This document shows positions 23,756 through 33,263 of a stretch of DNA of 64,000 bases, in pieces (the stretch's first letter is position 1; every line of letters begins with the position of its first letter). The notes beneath the pieces are model-generated. The model made no database searches, was not told where the DNA came from, and was given only the letters and a program-made list of their open reading frames with translations. This DNA is from Saprospiraceae bacterium (lineage in GTDB: Bacteria > Bacteroidota > Bacteroidia > Chitinophagales > Saprospiraceae), in contig JANQQI010000022.1 in NCBI GenBank assembly GCA_028285085.1, forward strand, positions 81,998 through 145,997, read 5' to 3'. Both the position numbers and the translations under genes were made by a program.

Positions 23756-26700
23756 ATGAGAATTCTCTACACGCTGATTATTCTATTCGTCTGTGGTCTG
23801 GTGAGTTTGAGTGCCCAGACTGTTTGGACGGGAAACGCCGATTCTGATTGGACAAATCCGGCTAACTGGTCCAACGGAGTTCCTACAACTGGAGTGACAG
23901 CGACCATTCCCGGAACGCCTTCCGGTGGTAACAATCCGGTTTACACCGGCTCGCCTATTATTGATTTCACGATTCAAAATGCGGGTACGATTACGTTTGG
24001 TGATTTTGTTTATAACAGTGGCACCATTATCAACTTCTCGGGGGCTACCTTTATCACCAACGACAACTATTTCGTAAATGCGGGGATGGTGACCTTCGAT
24101 AATGATGGTAACTTCTCCAATAACGGCACCTTTGATAACTATGGGACTTTCGATAACGCAGCTTCTGCGATATTCGCTAATAATGCGGGCTCTCATTTGA
24201 TCAATCGAGGGATTTTTCGCAACAATGGGCAATTGACCAATGATGGTGACATTTCAAACTATGGTAATTTCCGTAGTACGAATAATGTACAGAACAACGG
24301 TCTGATTACGAATCTTGGCTTCATGGAGCACCCCTTCGGTAGCGTATTCATGAACAATGCCGGAGGAACCATTCAAAACGAAGCCAGCGGCGAGTTGACG
24401 GCTAATGGTACTTTTGAGAATCCCGGTACGATCAACAATGCCGGAGATTTGATGATCCAGACGGCTTGTAACCTAGTAAATAGTAACCAGATTAATAACA
24501 GCGGTCTGCTGGAAATCTCTGGTACTTTAACCAATAATAGTAATTATAATAATACCGGAACGACTTTCGTCAACGATTCTGGTACTTACGATAATAAAGC
24601 AAATACCCAAAATACCGGAAGCATAGAAATCAGCATTTGTGGTAATCTGGTACAGGATTCTGGTACAGATATCACCGGTACCGTGATCAATGACGGTCTG
24701 ATTTTCTTGCTGAACGGTAACGTTTCCATTTCAGGTGGTGAGTTCGGTGAAGTCTTTACGGAGTTAGGACAAACTAAGCCTCCGGTAGCGGGATGTCGCT
24801 CTGGTTTTGTACTAATGCTTGATGAAAATGGCGAAGGAACCTTGCAAGTAGTAGACATCGATAAAGGGGGATACGGCAACTGCGGTGCGGTACTAGTAAA
24901 CAAGACCTTATCTGAGACGCAGTTTACTTTGGCCGACCTCGGTACGCAAGTGGTAACTTTGACGGTTGAAGATAATCTTGGGCTTACCGCTAGCTGTGAT
25001 GCCTTTATTACCGTGATCGAATTTGTTCCGCCAATTGTCGCGGTGGACGATCCAGATCTTGAGTTTGCTTGCCCTGAGGATATTACTTTGACTACTGCAC
25101 CCGGTGGTGCTACCGCAATTGCCAGCTGGGAAGAGCCCGCACCACCTATCACTAACTGTACCCCTGGTGCAGATTGCAGCGATTTACCCACATATTTGCC
25201 AGGCTATAGCTACATCGGTGAGTTTGAGGGGAGCCGTTATTTTCTGGCCGATCATACGACAAGTTGGAATACGGCTCAGCACGATGCCTTGGAAAGCGGT
25301 GGTTATCTGGCAGTGGTAAACAGCGCGGAAGAAAATACTTATTTGAAAGATGCTGTAAACTATAATGCTTGGATTGGTTTCACGGACAAAAATAGTGAAG
25401 GCAGTTTCAGCTGGGTAAACGGCGAAACGGTAAACTACACTAACTGGAACAACGGTGAGCCAAATGACTACGGCAGTGGTGAAGATTATACGGAAATGCG
25501 TAATAACGGTAAGTGGAATGACTTACCCAACAGCCACCACCGACGTGGCTTGGTAGAACTGCCTTGTGGTGCCCCGGCTTGTACGGATTTGTCTAACGAG
25601 ATCCCTGGGTTCATTTTCTTAGGCGAATTCAACAATAGTAAATACTACTGCTCTTCGTACAGCAACTATACTTGGGCTGAGGCGCGTGAATTATCGGCTG
25701 CAGCCGGTGGTCAACTCGTGATTGTGGAAGATGAACAAGAGAATGAATTCATTCGCAACGGGATCATGACGGATTATGCCTGGATCGGTTTGACGGATGA
25801 AGAAAGCGAAGGCACTTACAAGTGGGTAAACGGAGAAGAATCTACTTTCTTCAATTGGAACCCCGGGGAGCCTAATAATAATGGTGGAAACGAAGACTAT
25901 GTGCGTTTATTAAAATATAATGGTAAGTGGACCGATCGTAATCAATGGTTCGAAGCGGAATTTGTCATGGAGATTGAATGCGGAGACGAAAATAACAACG
26001 GCGGTGGTGGTACCGGCGAAGTATTTGTCGAGCAAATCTCCGGCCCGGACAATGGAGCAGAATTCTTCCTCGGTACGACCGAAGTCGCTTACCGTGCTTC
26101 TGATGATTGCGGCAATGAAGAAATCTGCATTTTTAATGTGACCGTTGAACAGGTACCAGCGGAAATCACTTTTGATTGTCCTACCAGCCTAGTGTTGGAC
26201 GCTGAGCCCGGTGCACCTGGCGCAGTTGCCAACTGGACGGAGCCAACGGCTTCAACCACCTGCTTTAAAGATGGAATCGCTCTGGAGCGTATCGATGATT
26301 CACCGGCTAACGGCGAGCTTTTCCCAATTGGTCAGTCTTTCGTCGTGTATGCTATTACAGATTCTTGTGGTGGCTTATCGGTTTGTAACTTCTCGATAAC
26401 GGTAAACGAGGTAGCTGCAACTTTGACCTTGGAAGAATGCCCCGCAGATTTTGTGGCGACATCTAATCAAGTCAGCTGGACGGAGCCGGTAGCTTCGACT
26501 ACTTGCTTCACTGGCAATATTACGATTGAACAGATTGCCGGACCTGTCAATGGCAGCTCCGTTGCTCAAGGGACATACCAAGTGGTTTATCTGCTTTCTG
26601 ATGATTGTGGCAATACCGAAGTCTGCTTCTTCAATGTGAGTGTAGAAACGACTTGTCCTGACGCCGGAACGCCATGTGATGATGGTGATCCTTGCACCAT

Positions 26701-29700
26701 CAACGACGTAGAAGACGGCAACTGCGGTTGTGCCGGTACTTTCGTGGATAGCGATGGTGACGGGGTGTGTGACGCGGAAGATATTTGTGCTGGAGGTGAT
26801 GATAATGTCGATTCAGACGGTGATGGCATCCCGGATTTCTGCGATGATTGTGATACCAGCCTGGAAGGCACACCGTGTGATGATGGTGATCCATGTACCA
26901 CCGGAGATGTTTTTGATGCAAACTGTGGTTGCGCAGGAACCTTCGCAGACAGTGATGGTGACGGGGTGTGTGATGCGGAAGATATCTGTGCTGGTGGTGA
27001 TGACAATACCGATACGGATGGTGACGGCACTCCAGATTTTTGCGATAACTGTGATAACTACACCTCTGGTGGTCAAATTGGTTTTGGCCCCAACTGTGAG
27101 GGTAGCTTCACCATTAATGGTTGTCCGGCAGTAGCGCCCGTCATCGAAGATTGTATCTCGCCTATGGGCGGATCGGGTGATGAAGAGTATCTGTGGTTGT
27201 TTAGCATAACCACCGGTGATTTCCCTACTCAGCAAGTGTCGAATATTGATAATGATCCTAACTGGGATATTTTACCAGGTGCCGATGGTCCATCTTTCGA
27301 TCCTGGGGTTGTGAATCAGACGACTTGGTACCTACGCTGTGCGCGTCGTGCCGGATGCGATCTCTATACCGGAGAATCAAATATTATTATGATCAAATGC
27401 GGTCCTTGTATCGATAGTGATGGCGACGATGTGTGCGATACCGATGATGTGTGCCCGGGTAGCGATGATAATGTCGATAGTGATGGTGACGGTACTCCGG
27501 ATGGTTGTGACGATTGTGATAACAGCTTGGCAGGTACTGCTTGCGATGACGGTGACCCAAATACGGAGAATGATGTATTTGACGATAACTGTAACTGTGC
27601 CGGTACCCCAGTAGAAGATATTTGCGAAGATATTTTTTCAATTCGTAGTGTAACCAGCGTAGGCGACAATTGTGGGCAGTGGTGTAATGCACCTTATGCT
27701 TTCACTTTGGGACCAGACAACTGTTATGCTGCAGGCAATGACCTCTTGTTCACAGAATTCAACGACGGAACTGCTGTTCTGGAAGGTTCTCTGCGTAAAA
27801 ATGGTCAAACGGGTCATTTGATCGTCAACTTTAGTGGGCGCACCTTCGATGCGCCAGCTGGCAGCCCTAAATACGAGCTATGTATTTCAAATGGCGGAGA
27901 AGGTTGGTACTACTATCCAACCTTTGACGGGACATTCACCTATCCAGATGGTTCTACAACTACGATTACGCGTCGTGGACCAGCCTTCCAGGTAGGAGAG
28001 GGAGCGAGTCTCCAAGACAACGGTTTAGGTGGCAGTGGTTGGTTTGACTCTAGCGACGGCGATCACGGCGATCTCAACTTCTTGTTGTCTAACCAAATTG
28101 ACTGCATTGATGATGGTATCTATCTGGAAGCTGAGTGTGCCGAAGTCGGACACCGTTTCAATGAGGTCAGCTCAAGTACCGCTTCTAACGGCGCTTTCGT
28201 TACCGTACAACACGGTTACAATGCTTACAGCCACGCACCAAGTAACTCCGGAGATCGCGTTCGCTTTACTGTGAATGTTGCTACAGCGGGCGATTACAAA
28301 GTATTCGCCCGAGTGAAAGCACCAAACGGTGGTGACAATAGTTTCTGGGTACGTGCAAATAACGGTACTTGGGTGAAATGGAATGACATTCAACAAAGCC
28401 ACTCCTTCATCTGGGATCAGGTACACGATAACGATAATAATAACGCTTTGGTGACCTTCCACCTTAATGCGGGTAGCAATACGATTGATTTTGCTTACCG
28501 TGAGGATGGAACAGAGTTAGACAAAGTGTTCATTACGCTTAACGGTGATGCGCCAGTTGATCTCGGTCCGATCGGTGAAAACTGCGAAGATGAATCTACA
28601 GATTGTCTTGGTGAGGCCGGAAGTGTTTCTTTTGAACAGGCAAATGGCCACTACTGGTATCAAGTACAACTTGAGCAGTCATACGTTAATCCGGTGGTTG
28701 TAGCCTACATCACTTCTCGTAACGGAGGTGATCCGGTAACGACGCGTGTACGTAACGTCACGTCTGGAAGTTTTGAAGTCCAAATCGACGAGTGGGATTA
28801 CCTGGATGGTTACCACGCTGCCGAAGATGTTAGCTACATTGTTGTAGAGGCAGGCACCCACGTTCTGTCTGATGGACGTGTACTTCAGGCGGGTACCACC
28901 ACGGCAAACGGCCACTTTTCTACGGAGTCTTACAACTACGACTTCAACAGTACACCAGTTGTAGTAGCTCAAATGATGACATACAACGACAATGCTGCTG
29001 CAACGGTACGCCTTCGTAACGTCAGCCACTCGAGCTTCAAAGTGAAGCTGCAGGGTGAAGAAGCCTTTGAATACGCTGGTCATCGTCATGATGAAGAGAC
29101 GCTAGGATGGATTGCGATGGAAGCAGGTATCGGTATCACTGAAGGCAGCCGCTACGAAGCGAAAACGACTCCTGATGCGGTGAAACACACTGGATACTGG
29201 TGGGATTTTGAGCAAACCTTTGACACTAGACCCGTTATGGTCGGTGGCATCTCCACTTACGATGGAGGGAACACCACGGCAGCACGCTTTGCCGCTTTCT
29301 CTGCCACAGGTGTTGATATGATTGCTGAAGAGGAGCGCTCTTACGATAACGAGATCAACCATACCCACGAGAAGGTAAGCTACATTCTCTTCGATGAGGG
29401 TGTCATTTGTTCAACCAACAGCAACTCTGGTAACTACGAAAGTGTACCGGGTGATCGTCTCCAATTCTTTGCTCGTCAGGCAGGGCGTCAGTCTCGACTG
29501 TTCTGGGTAACGAATACCGAAGCACGCAATGATTACTTCATCGTTGAGCGTTCGGCGGATGGTCAGAACTTTGAAGAGTTGTATGACATGGATAGTCGTA
29601 ATAGCCAAGAAGGGTTCTTCGAGTATGAACTTTCGGATGTTGAACCGTTAGAAGGGATCAACTACTATCGCGTCAAGCAAGTTTATGCTGATGGTAGTTT

Positions 29701-29998
29701 CGTGTACTCGAATACGGAAGAAGTTGTCTTTGCGATCGACCTAGAAGCCGTTGTGGTCTTCCCGAATCCGGCGACAACTCAGGTGAGTGTGAGCTTGAAG
29801 CAATTTGCCGGACAGCCTGCATTAATTCGTATCTTTGACCAATTCGGTCGTGAAATGGATGCGATTCAGATTGAATCTGTAACGAATGCACCAGTGACTT
29901 TTGATATTGAAAATTACAAGGCAGGTGCTTACACCATGTATATCGATCTTGAAACCACTCGTAATATTGCTCGCACCTTTATTGTGGGCAGACTATAG
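23756..29998 (+). CDS. Giant mosaic surface adhesin secreted by T9SS
   Basis: A 2080-residue extracellular protein. A signal peptide (1-21, ends LSAQ) is followed by an Asn/Gly-rich repeat region of about 90-320 (short strands such as NNGTFDNYGTFDNA) that suggests a solenoid. A PKD-like stretch (about 330-420) precedes two C-type lectin domains (about 467-603 and 605-742; both with WxxGEPN and Trp-Asn-Asp type ends). Three HYR-like domains follow (757-966), then calcium-binding DxDxDG repeats (967-1101 and 1219-1285) and a cystine-rich module (1290-1452). Next come a CBM6-like module (1457-1602), tandem H-type-lectin-like modules (1615-1882), an FN3-like stalk (1909-1990) and a T9SS type A sorting domain (1996-2080, FPNPATTQVSV). 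It probably binds polysaccharide or cells. The domain names are by eye. Confidence 0.85.
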   Translation: MRILYTLIILFVCGLVSLSAQTVWTGNADSDWTNPANWSNGVPTTGVTATIPGTPSGGNNPVYTGSPIIDFTIQNAGTITFGDFVYNSGTIINFSGATFITNDNYFVNAGMVTFDNDGNFSNNGTFDNYGTFDNAASAIFANNAGSHLINRGIFRNNGQLTNDGDISNYGNFRSTNNVQNNGLITNLGFMEHPFGSVFMNNAGGTIQNEASGELTANGTFENPGTINNAGDLMIQTACNLVNSNQINNSGLLEISGTLTNNSNYNNTGTTFVNDSGTYDNKANTQNTGSIEISICGNLVQDSGTDITGTVINDGLIFLLNGNVSISGGEFGEVFTELGQTKPPVAGCRSGFVLMLDENGEGTLQVVDIDKGGYGNCGAVLVNKTLSETQFTLADLGTQVVTLTVEDNLGLTASCDAFITVIEFVPPIVAVDDPDLEFACPEDITLTTAPGGATAIASWEEPAPPITNCTPGADCSDLPTYLPGYSYIGEFEGSRYFLADHTTSWNTAQHDALESGGYLAVVNSAEENTYLKDAVNYNAWIGFTDKNSEGSFSWVNGETVNYTNWNNGEPNDYGSGEDYTEMRNNGKWNDLPNSHHRRGLVELPCGAPACTDLSNEIPGFIFLGEFNNSKYYCSSYSNYTWAEARELSAAAGGQLVIVEDEQENEFIRNGIMTDYAWIGLTDEESEGTYKWVNGEESTFFNWNPGEPNNNGGNEDYVRLLKYNGKWTDRNQWFEAEFVMEIECGDENNNGGGGTGEVFVEQISGPDNGAEFFLGTTEVAYRASDDCGNEEICIFNVTVEQVPAEITFDCPTSLVLDAEPGAPGAVANWTEPTASTTCFKDGIALERIDDSPANGELFPIGQSFVVYAITDSCGGLSVCNFSITVNEVAATLTLEECPADFVATSNQVSWTEPVASTTCFTGNITIEQIAGPVNGSSVAQGTYQVVYLLSDDCGNTEVCFFNVSVETTCPDAGTPCDDGDPCTINDVEDGNCGCAGTFVDSDGDGVCDAEDICAGGDDNVDSDGDGIPDFCDDCDTSLEGTPCDDGDPCTTGDVFDANCGCAGTFADSDGDGVCDAEDICAGGDDNTDTDGDGTPDFCDNCDNYTSGGQIGFGPNCEGSFTINGCPAVAPVIEDCISPMGGSGDEEYLWLFSITTGDFPTQQVSNIDNDPNWDILPGADGPSFDPGVVNQTTWYLRCARRAGCDLYTGESNIIMIKCGPCIDSDGDDVCDTDDVCPGSDDNVDSDGDGTPDGCDDCDNSLAGTACDDGDPNTENDVFDDNCNCAGTPVEDICEDIFSIRSVTSVGDNCGQWCNAPYAFTLGPDNCYAAGNDLLFTEFNDGTAVLEGSLRKNGQTGHLIVNFSGRTFDAPAGSPKYELCISNGGEGWYYYPTFDGTFTYPDGSTTTITRRGPAFQVGEGASLQDNGLGGSGWFDSSDGDHGDLNFLLSNQIDCIDDGIYLEAECAEVGHRFNEVSSSTASNGAFVTVQHGYNAYSHAPSNSGDRVRFTVNVATAGDYKVFARVKAPNGGDNSFWVRANNGTWVKWNDIQQSHSFIWDQVHDNDNNNALVTFHLNAGSNTIDFAYREDGTELDKVFITLNGDAPVDLGPIGENCEDESTDCLGEAGSVSFEQANGHYWYQVQLEQSYVNPVVVAYITSRNGGDPVTTRVRNVTSGSFEVQIDEWDYLDGYHAAEDVSYIVVEAGTHVLSDGRVLQAGTTTANGHFSTESYNYDFNSTPVVVAQMMTYNDNAAATVRLRNVSHSSFKVKLQGEEAFEYAGHRHDEETLGWIAMEAGIGITEGSRYEAKTTPDAVKHTGYWWDFEQTFDTRPVMVGGISTYDGGNTTAARFAAFSATGVDMIAEEERSYDNEINHTHEKVSYILFDEGVICSTNSNSGNYESVPGDRLQFFARQAGRQSRLFWVTNTEARNDYFIVERSADGQNFEELYDMDSRNSQEGFFEYELSDVEPLEGINYYRVKQVYADGSFVYSNTEEVVFAIDLEAVVVFPNPATTQVSVSLKQFAGQPALIRIFDQFGREMDAIQIESVTNAPVTFDIENYKAGAYTMYIDLETTRNIARTFIVGRL
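26668..27056 (+). repeat. Tandem coding repeat (calcium-binding modules)
   Basis: Two direct copies of about 200 bp (26668-26853 and 26869-27055) encode CDDGDPCT and the DSDGDGVCDAEDICAGGDDN unit. They are nearly identical over the segment GATGGTGACGGGGTGTGTGA. A third, diverged half copy is at 27410-27610. This is protein-level duplication and may be prone to recombination. Confidence 0.8.
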
Positions 29999-30032
29999 AG
30001 AGTAAGGGTTAAATAATACAATTAACCTTACC

Positions 30033-30070
30033 GAGGAGCCTTCTATTTTTTGGGAGGTTCCTCTTTTTTT
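30033..30070 (+). terminator. Terminator of the adhesin gene
   Basis: Stem GAGGAGCCT (30033-30041) with AGGTTCCTC (30055-30063), one G-U pair, then seven Ts, 35 bp after the stop. Confidence 0.8.
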
Positions 30071-30334
30071 GTTGAAGAAATGGAAAAGGCGGGTGTCGAA
30101 AGTTTATTTGTAATGAGTTGTATTTTAAGATATCTATGGACAAATCAGGATTTTCTCAACTCAATCACATATTTAGAGTGGAGGGATATTGATAAGTAAA
30201 ACTCAGAAGCACTTTACCCGGTGAGATAGCATAATGTCTATTTTGAATCAGTGTAAAAACCAGTAGGCAGTTTGGCAAAGAGATGCCTGTCCTATAGAAA
30301 GCCTTGTTTATTACCCTTTATTCTATGAATACAC
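30071..30334. other. Non-coding spacer between convergent T9SS genes
   Basis: Lies between two terminators. I see no reading frame of note and no structured element here. It contributes to the 403-bp gap 29999-30401. Confidence 0.4.
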
Positions 30335-30374
30335 ATAAAAAAAGAGCTAGAGATCACAATCCCTAGCTCCTTTT
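30335..30374 (-). terminator. Terminator of the LVIVD-type gene
   Basis: On the minus strand a stem GAGCTAG/CTAGCTC (30344-30350 with 30363-30369), lengthened by A-T and one G-U pairs, is followed by seven Ts. It lies 27 bp after the stop at 30402. Confidence 0.8.
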
Positions 30375-30401
30375 CATTAAAAGGCCAGAAAGCCTATTTC
30401 C

Positions 30402-31796
30402 TTATCGCTTTACGACCTTTTGATTCCATTGGCGATCACCTTCTCTAAGTTGCAGAAAATACATACCAGCGGGTAGCTTGGCCATATCAAAGGCGAGGCT
30501 CGTCGCGCCAAGAATTTGCTCTTGTCGTTCCTGCACCAATTGTCCCGTTGAGCTGTAAAGACGGAACGTACCATCCAGCGCCACAGAACTATTGATATTG
30601 ACCGAAAGAATATCTTCAACCGGATTAGGTAGCACTTCAAATTGTGTCAAAGGCAGTTCAGCATCTTGTGTGCTAGTGACCATTTCATCCAATTCTAAAA
30701 CATACAAACCCGTTTGCATATCCGAAGCAATGATATTACCGGAAGGCAGATAAGGGTAAACACCCCAGCAACCTGCATAGCCATTATAATCCGTATTGTC
30801 AGGATAAGTGTCGTAATAAGCCACTCGTTTTGGATTGGCTGGATCAGAAATATCAAAAATCACCAAACCATCTTCGTAGTAAGACACATAAGCGAAATCG
30901 CCTAAAATGAATGGATTGTGTGGCGTAGCTCCCTCGTGTTCAGGTGCCAGGAGTGGTTCTTTGAAAGAAGTAATAAACTCAATTTCTCCCGTTCCAATAT
31001 TCGCTAAATCTAACATGATCAAAGGCATACCCAGAGGGACCTCTTCGGCCACAATCAAGGTTTGTCCATCATCAGTTAGCCAATTGCTGTGGTTGTAGGC
31101 ACCAGTTTCAATAGAAGCAATAATCGAAGGGTTTTCAGCATCATTGAAATCCCAAATGACCAGTGAAGAGGTATTACCGTGTGAGCAATAGGCAATATTA
31201 TCCCGTACAAACACATCGTGGACATACTCACCGAGCATTCCAGCGGCTAAATTTACTGAACTTATCAGGGTAGGGTTGTCTGGATCTTGAGTGAGGTCGA
31301 ATACGATCAGTCCGTCATTTTCGGTATCCGAACCAGCGACGTAAAGTCGACCGTGGTCAGTATCGATGAAAATATTGTGTGATTGCTCGAACCAAGCAGT
31401 GGTTTGATTCGTCAGCGTCACTTCATTAGGAAGATTGCTAAGATCAAAAATAAGTAAACCTTCATCTCCGGAGTCCGCTACGGCGTAGGCCCGATCGCGG
31501 TATACTTTGAAATCCCGCCACAGGCTGGTGCTTCCTCCGGCGACTTGGTCGATCAGGACGGGTTGATTGGGATCGGTGACATCCACAAAGTGCACAAAGT
31601 TGGCACTACCTATAATTGCATATTCGCGATTATTTTCATCTACATAACCCCAGATATCGTTGTAAATGCCGAGAGAATGCATAGGCAGATCGGGATTGTG
31701 CCAGCTGGATAGTTTTGCCATATTCTCTGCATCTTGCGCATTTAGCGTACCGCATAGGAATATTAGTAGAAAAAGTGGGTAACGATTCATTTTCAT
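30402..31796 (-). CDS. LVIVD-repeat (choice-of-anchor B) protein with T9SS sorting domain
   Basis: 464 residues from the ATG at 31796 (MKMNRYPLFLLIFLCG, signal peptide, cleavage after LNAQ). The open frame continues upstream but that part is not signal-like. Six or more LVIVD-type propeller strands follow, each of the type FVHFVDVTDPNQPVLI and VIFDISDPANPKRVAY, which form a beta-propeller typical of the choice-of-anchor B family. The T9SS sorting domain is at about 385-464 (VLPNPVEDILSV to the end VVKR). The protein should be exported and anchored on the cell surface; the substrate is unknown. A TAAGTTTG -7 box is at 31852-31845 on the minus strand. Confidence 0.85.
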   Translation of the reverse strand: MKMNRYPLFLLIFLCGTLNAQDAENMAKLSSWHNPDLPMHSLGIYNDIWGYVDENNREYAIIGSANFVHFVDVTDPNQPVLIDQVAGGSTSLWRDFKVYRDRAYAVADSGDEGLLIFDLSNLPNEVTLTNQTTAWFEQSHNIFIDTDHGRLYVAGSDTENDGLIVFDLTQDPDNPTLISSVNLAAGMLGEYVHDVFVRDNIAYCSHGNTSSLVIWDFNDAENPSIIASIETGAYNHSNWLTDDGQTLIVAEEVPLGMPLIMLDLANIGTGEIEFITSFKEPLLAPEHEGATPHNPFILGDFAYVSYYEDGLVIFDISDPANPKRVAYYDTYPDNTDYNGYAGCWGVYPYLPSGNIIASDMQTGLYVLELDEMVTSTQDAELPLTQFEVLPNPVEDILSVNINSSVALDGTFRLYSSTGQLVQERQEQILGATSLAFDMAKLPAGMYFLQLREGDRQWNQKVVKR

Positions 31797-31844
31797 AAAG
31801 TAAATTTTTAATGACGACGAAAAATTGGAAGTGATCCCGATTTG

Positions 31845-31852
31845 CAAACTTA
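31845..31852 (-). promoter_or_regulatory. -7 promoter box of the LVIVD-type gene
   Basis: TAAGTTTG on the minus strand, an exact TAnnTTTG match, with predicted start near 31838, giving a leader of about 42 nt. No clear -33 element. Confidence 0.4.
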
Positions 31853-31993
31853 AATATGCAACTTTTATAAATACCTTGAGGCGAGATTGGTGTGAATCTT
31901 GAATGAATTGGCAGTAAGGCGACAGCCTGTGAGCATTCTGAGGGAAAAGAAATACTTTCCGTGGTGGCTCACCGTTAAAACGAAGACAATTTG

Positions 31994-32001
31994 TACTTTT
32001 G
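31994..32001 (+). promoter_or_regulatory. -7 promoter box of the PorV-like gene
   Basis: TACTTTTG, an exact TAnnTTTG match, with predicted start near 32008 and a leader of about 37 nt. No good TTG at the -33 position. Confidence 0.45.
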
Positions 32002-32044
32002 TTTTCGTAAAGCATCAAAACCGAAGGCACTCAAAGCAATAATT

Positions 32045-33154
32045 ATGATTAAACGCTTTTTACCAGCTTTTATCCTGCTTCTTTTTCTGACGACTAGTAC
32101 GAGCTTGCTTGCTCAGCGCAAATACAGTAATGAATTTCTCAATATTGGTGTCGGCGCTCAGGCTCACGGGATGTCAAATGCAATGACGGCCCACACCAAT
32201 GATATCTACTCTACCTTCTGGAATCCGGCCGGCTTGACGAAAATTGAAGCTCCCTTTGAAATTGGGCTGATGCACGCGGAATGGTTCCGTAGTATTGCCA
32301 AGTACGATTATCTTGGCTTCGCCAAGACCCTCAATAGTGAATCCAAATCCGTTCTCGGTGTATCTCTGATCCGCTTGGGCATCGATGATATCCCCAATAC
32401 TCTGAACTTGGTTGAGCCTGATGGCACCATCAATTACGATAATGTAACTTCTTTTTCTACCGCTGATTATGCCTTTTTGGTCTCCTATGGCCGCGAAATC
32501 GATTTCAAAGGAAGAACCCTTTCCGTAGGGGGAAATGCTAAAGTCATTCGACGTGTCGTGGGTTCCTTTGGCTCGGCTTGGGGCTTCGGGATCGATTTAG
32601 GGGTACAGTATCAAGCGGGCAATTGGCAACTGGGTTTTGTTGGTAAAGATATCACCTCAACTTTTAACGCCTGGTCTTTCTCGCTCAACGATCAAGAGCA
32701 ACAGGTATTTACTGCTACAGGTAACGACATTCCTGAAAGTACGCTCGAAATCACACGTCCGACTTTTGTCTTCGGCGCAGCTTACCGATTCAATTTCGGA
32801 GAAGATTACAGCCTGATGCCGGCACTGGATTTTCGGATCACTACTGACGGACAACGTAACGTCCTGGTCAATTCCAAAGCGTTCAACCTCGATCCGGTCT
32901 TTGGTTTTGAATTCAGCTACCGCAAGTTCCTATTTCTACGTGGTGGGGTAGGGAATTTCCAACGATCGCTCGACGATGTCGGTGGTGAGGAAGTTTTGAC
33001 GTTACAACCCAATTTTGGGGTAGGGGTTAAACTGGGCCGTATCCGATTGGATTATGCGTATACCAACGTCGGTAATGTATCGGATGTCCTCTATTCAAAT
33101 ATCTTCTCTCTGGTTCTGGATCTCAAGCGTAAGAAACGCTACTACGATAATTAG
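32045..33154 (+). CDS. PorV/PorQ-family outer-membrane protein
   Basis: 369 residues from the ATG at 32045; the upstream extension to 31991 overlaps the promoter box. Signal peptide cleaved after SLLAQ. It is a FadL-like 14-strand barrel of the PorV family: FLNIGVGAQAHGMSNA, STFWNPAGL, LGVSLIRLGIDDIPNT, a variable extracellular part, and the closing strand DYAYTNVGNV. PorV is the T9SS shuttle protein that delivers cargo to the attachment complex; paralogues (PorV2-like) exist in Saprospirales. The neighbouring T9SS clients (23756, 30402) agree with this. It could be a paralogue rather than the core PorV. Confidence 0.8.
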   Translation: MIKRFLPAFILLLFLTTSTSLLAQRKYSNEFLNIGVGAQAHGMSNAMTAHTNDIYSTFWNPAGLTKIEAPFEIGLMHAEWFRSIAKYDYLGFAKTLNSESKSVLGVSLIRLGIDDIPNTLNLVEPDGTINYDNVTSFSTADYAFLVSYGREIDFKGRTLSVGGNAKVIRRVVGSFGSAWGFGIDLGVQYQAGNWQLGFVGKDITSTFNAWSFSLNDQEQQVFTATGNDIPESTLEITRPTFVFGAAYRFNFGEDYSLMPALDFRITTDGQRNVLVNSKAFNLDPVFGFEFSYRKFLFLRGGVGNFQRSLDDVGGEEVLTLQPNFGVGVKLGRIRLDYAYTNVGNVSDVLYSNIFSLVLDLKRKKRYYDN

Positions 33155-33179
33155 AGCTCGATCTACTGGTAGCATATTG

Positions 33180-33206
33180 AGTTGAAGTTACTTACAAACT
33201 TCAACT
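33180..33206. terminator. Inverted repeat between convergent genes
   Basis: A perfect 10-bp inverted repeat, AGTTGAAGTT (33180-33189) with AACTTCAACT (33197-33206), loop ACTTACA, between the PorV-like gene and the sulfatase-fold gene. It lacks long T-runs, so termination strength is uncertain. Confidence 0.45.
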
Positions 33207-33263
33207 AACGATTTCCTTTGATGCAACTCGATTTCCGAGCGGCTATTTGTATTACGAGAGCAT

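Noticed and set aside
24586..25191. 201-codon minus-strand reading frame within the adhesin gene
   Set aside because: Shadow of the repetitive plus-strand gene; Ser/Pro/Thr-rich composition follows from the codon pattern on the other strand.
26668..27056. Possible CRISPR-like array
   Set aside because: The repeats are long, in frame and encode calcium-binding modules. There are no short identical repeats with unique spacers.
31797..32030. N-terminal extension of the LVIVD-type protein
   Set aside because: The extension is not signal-like and spans the -7 box at 31845-31852. The signal peptide begins at the ATG at 31796.
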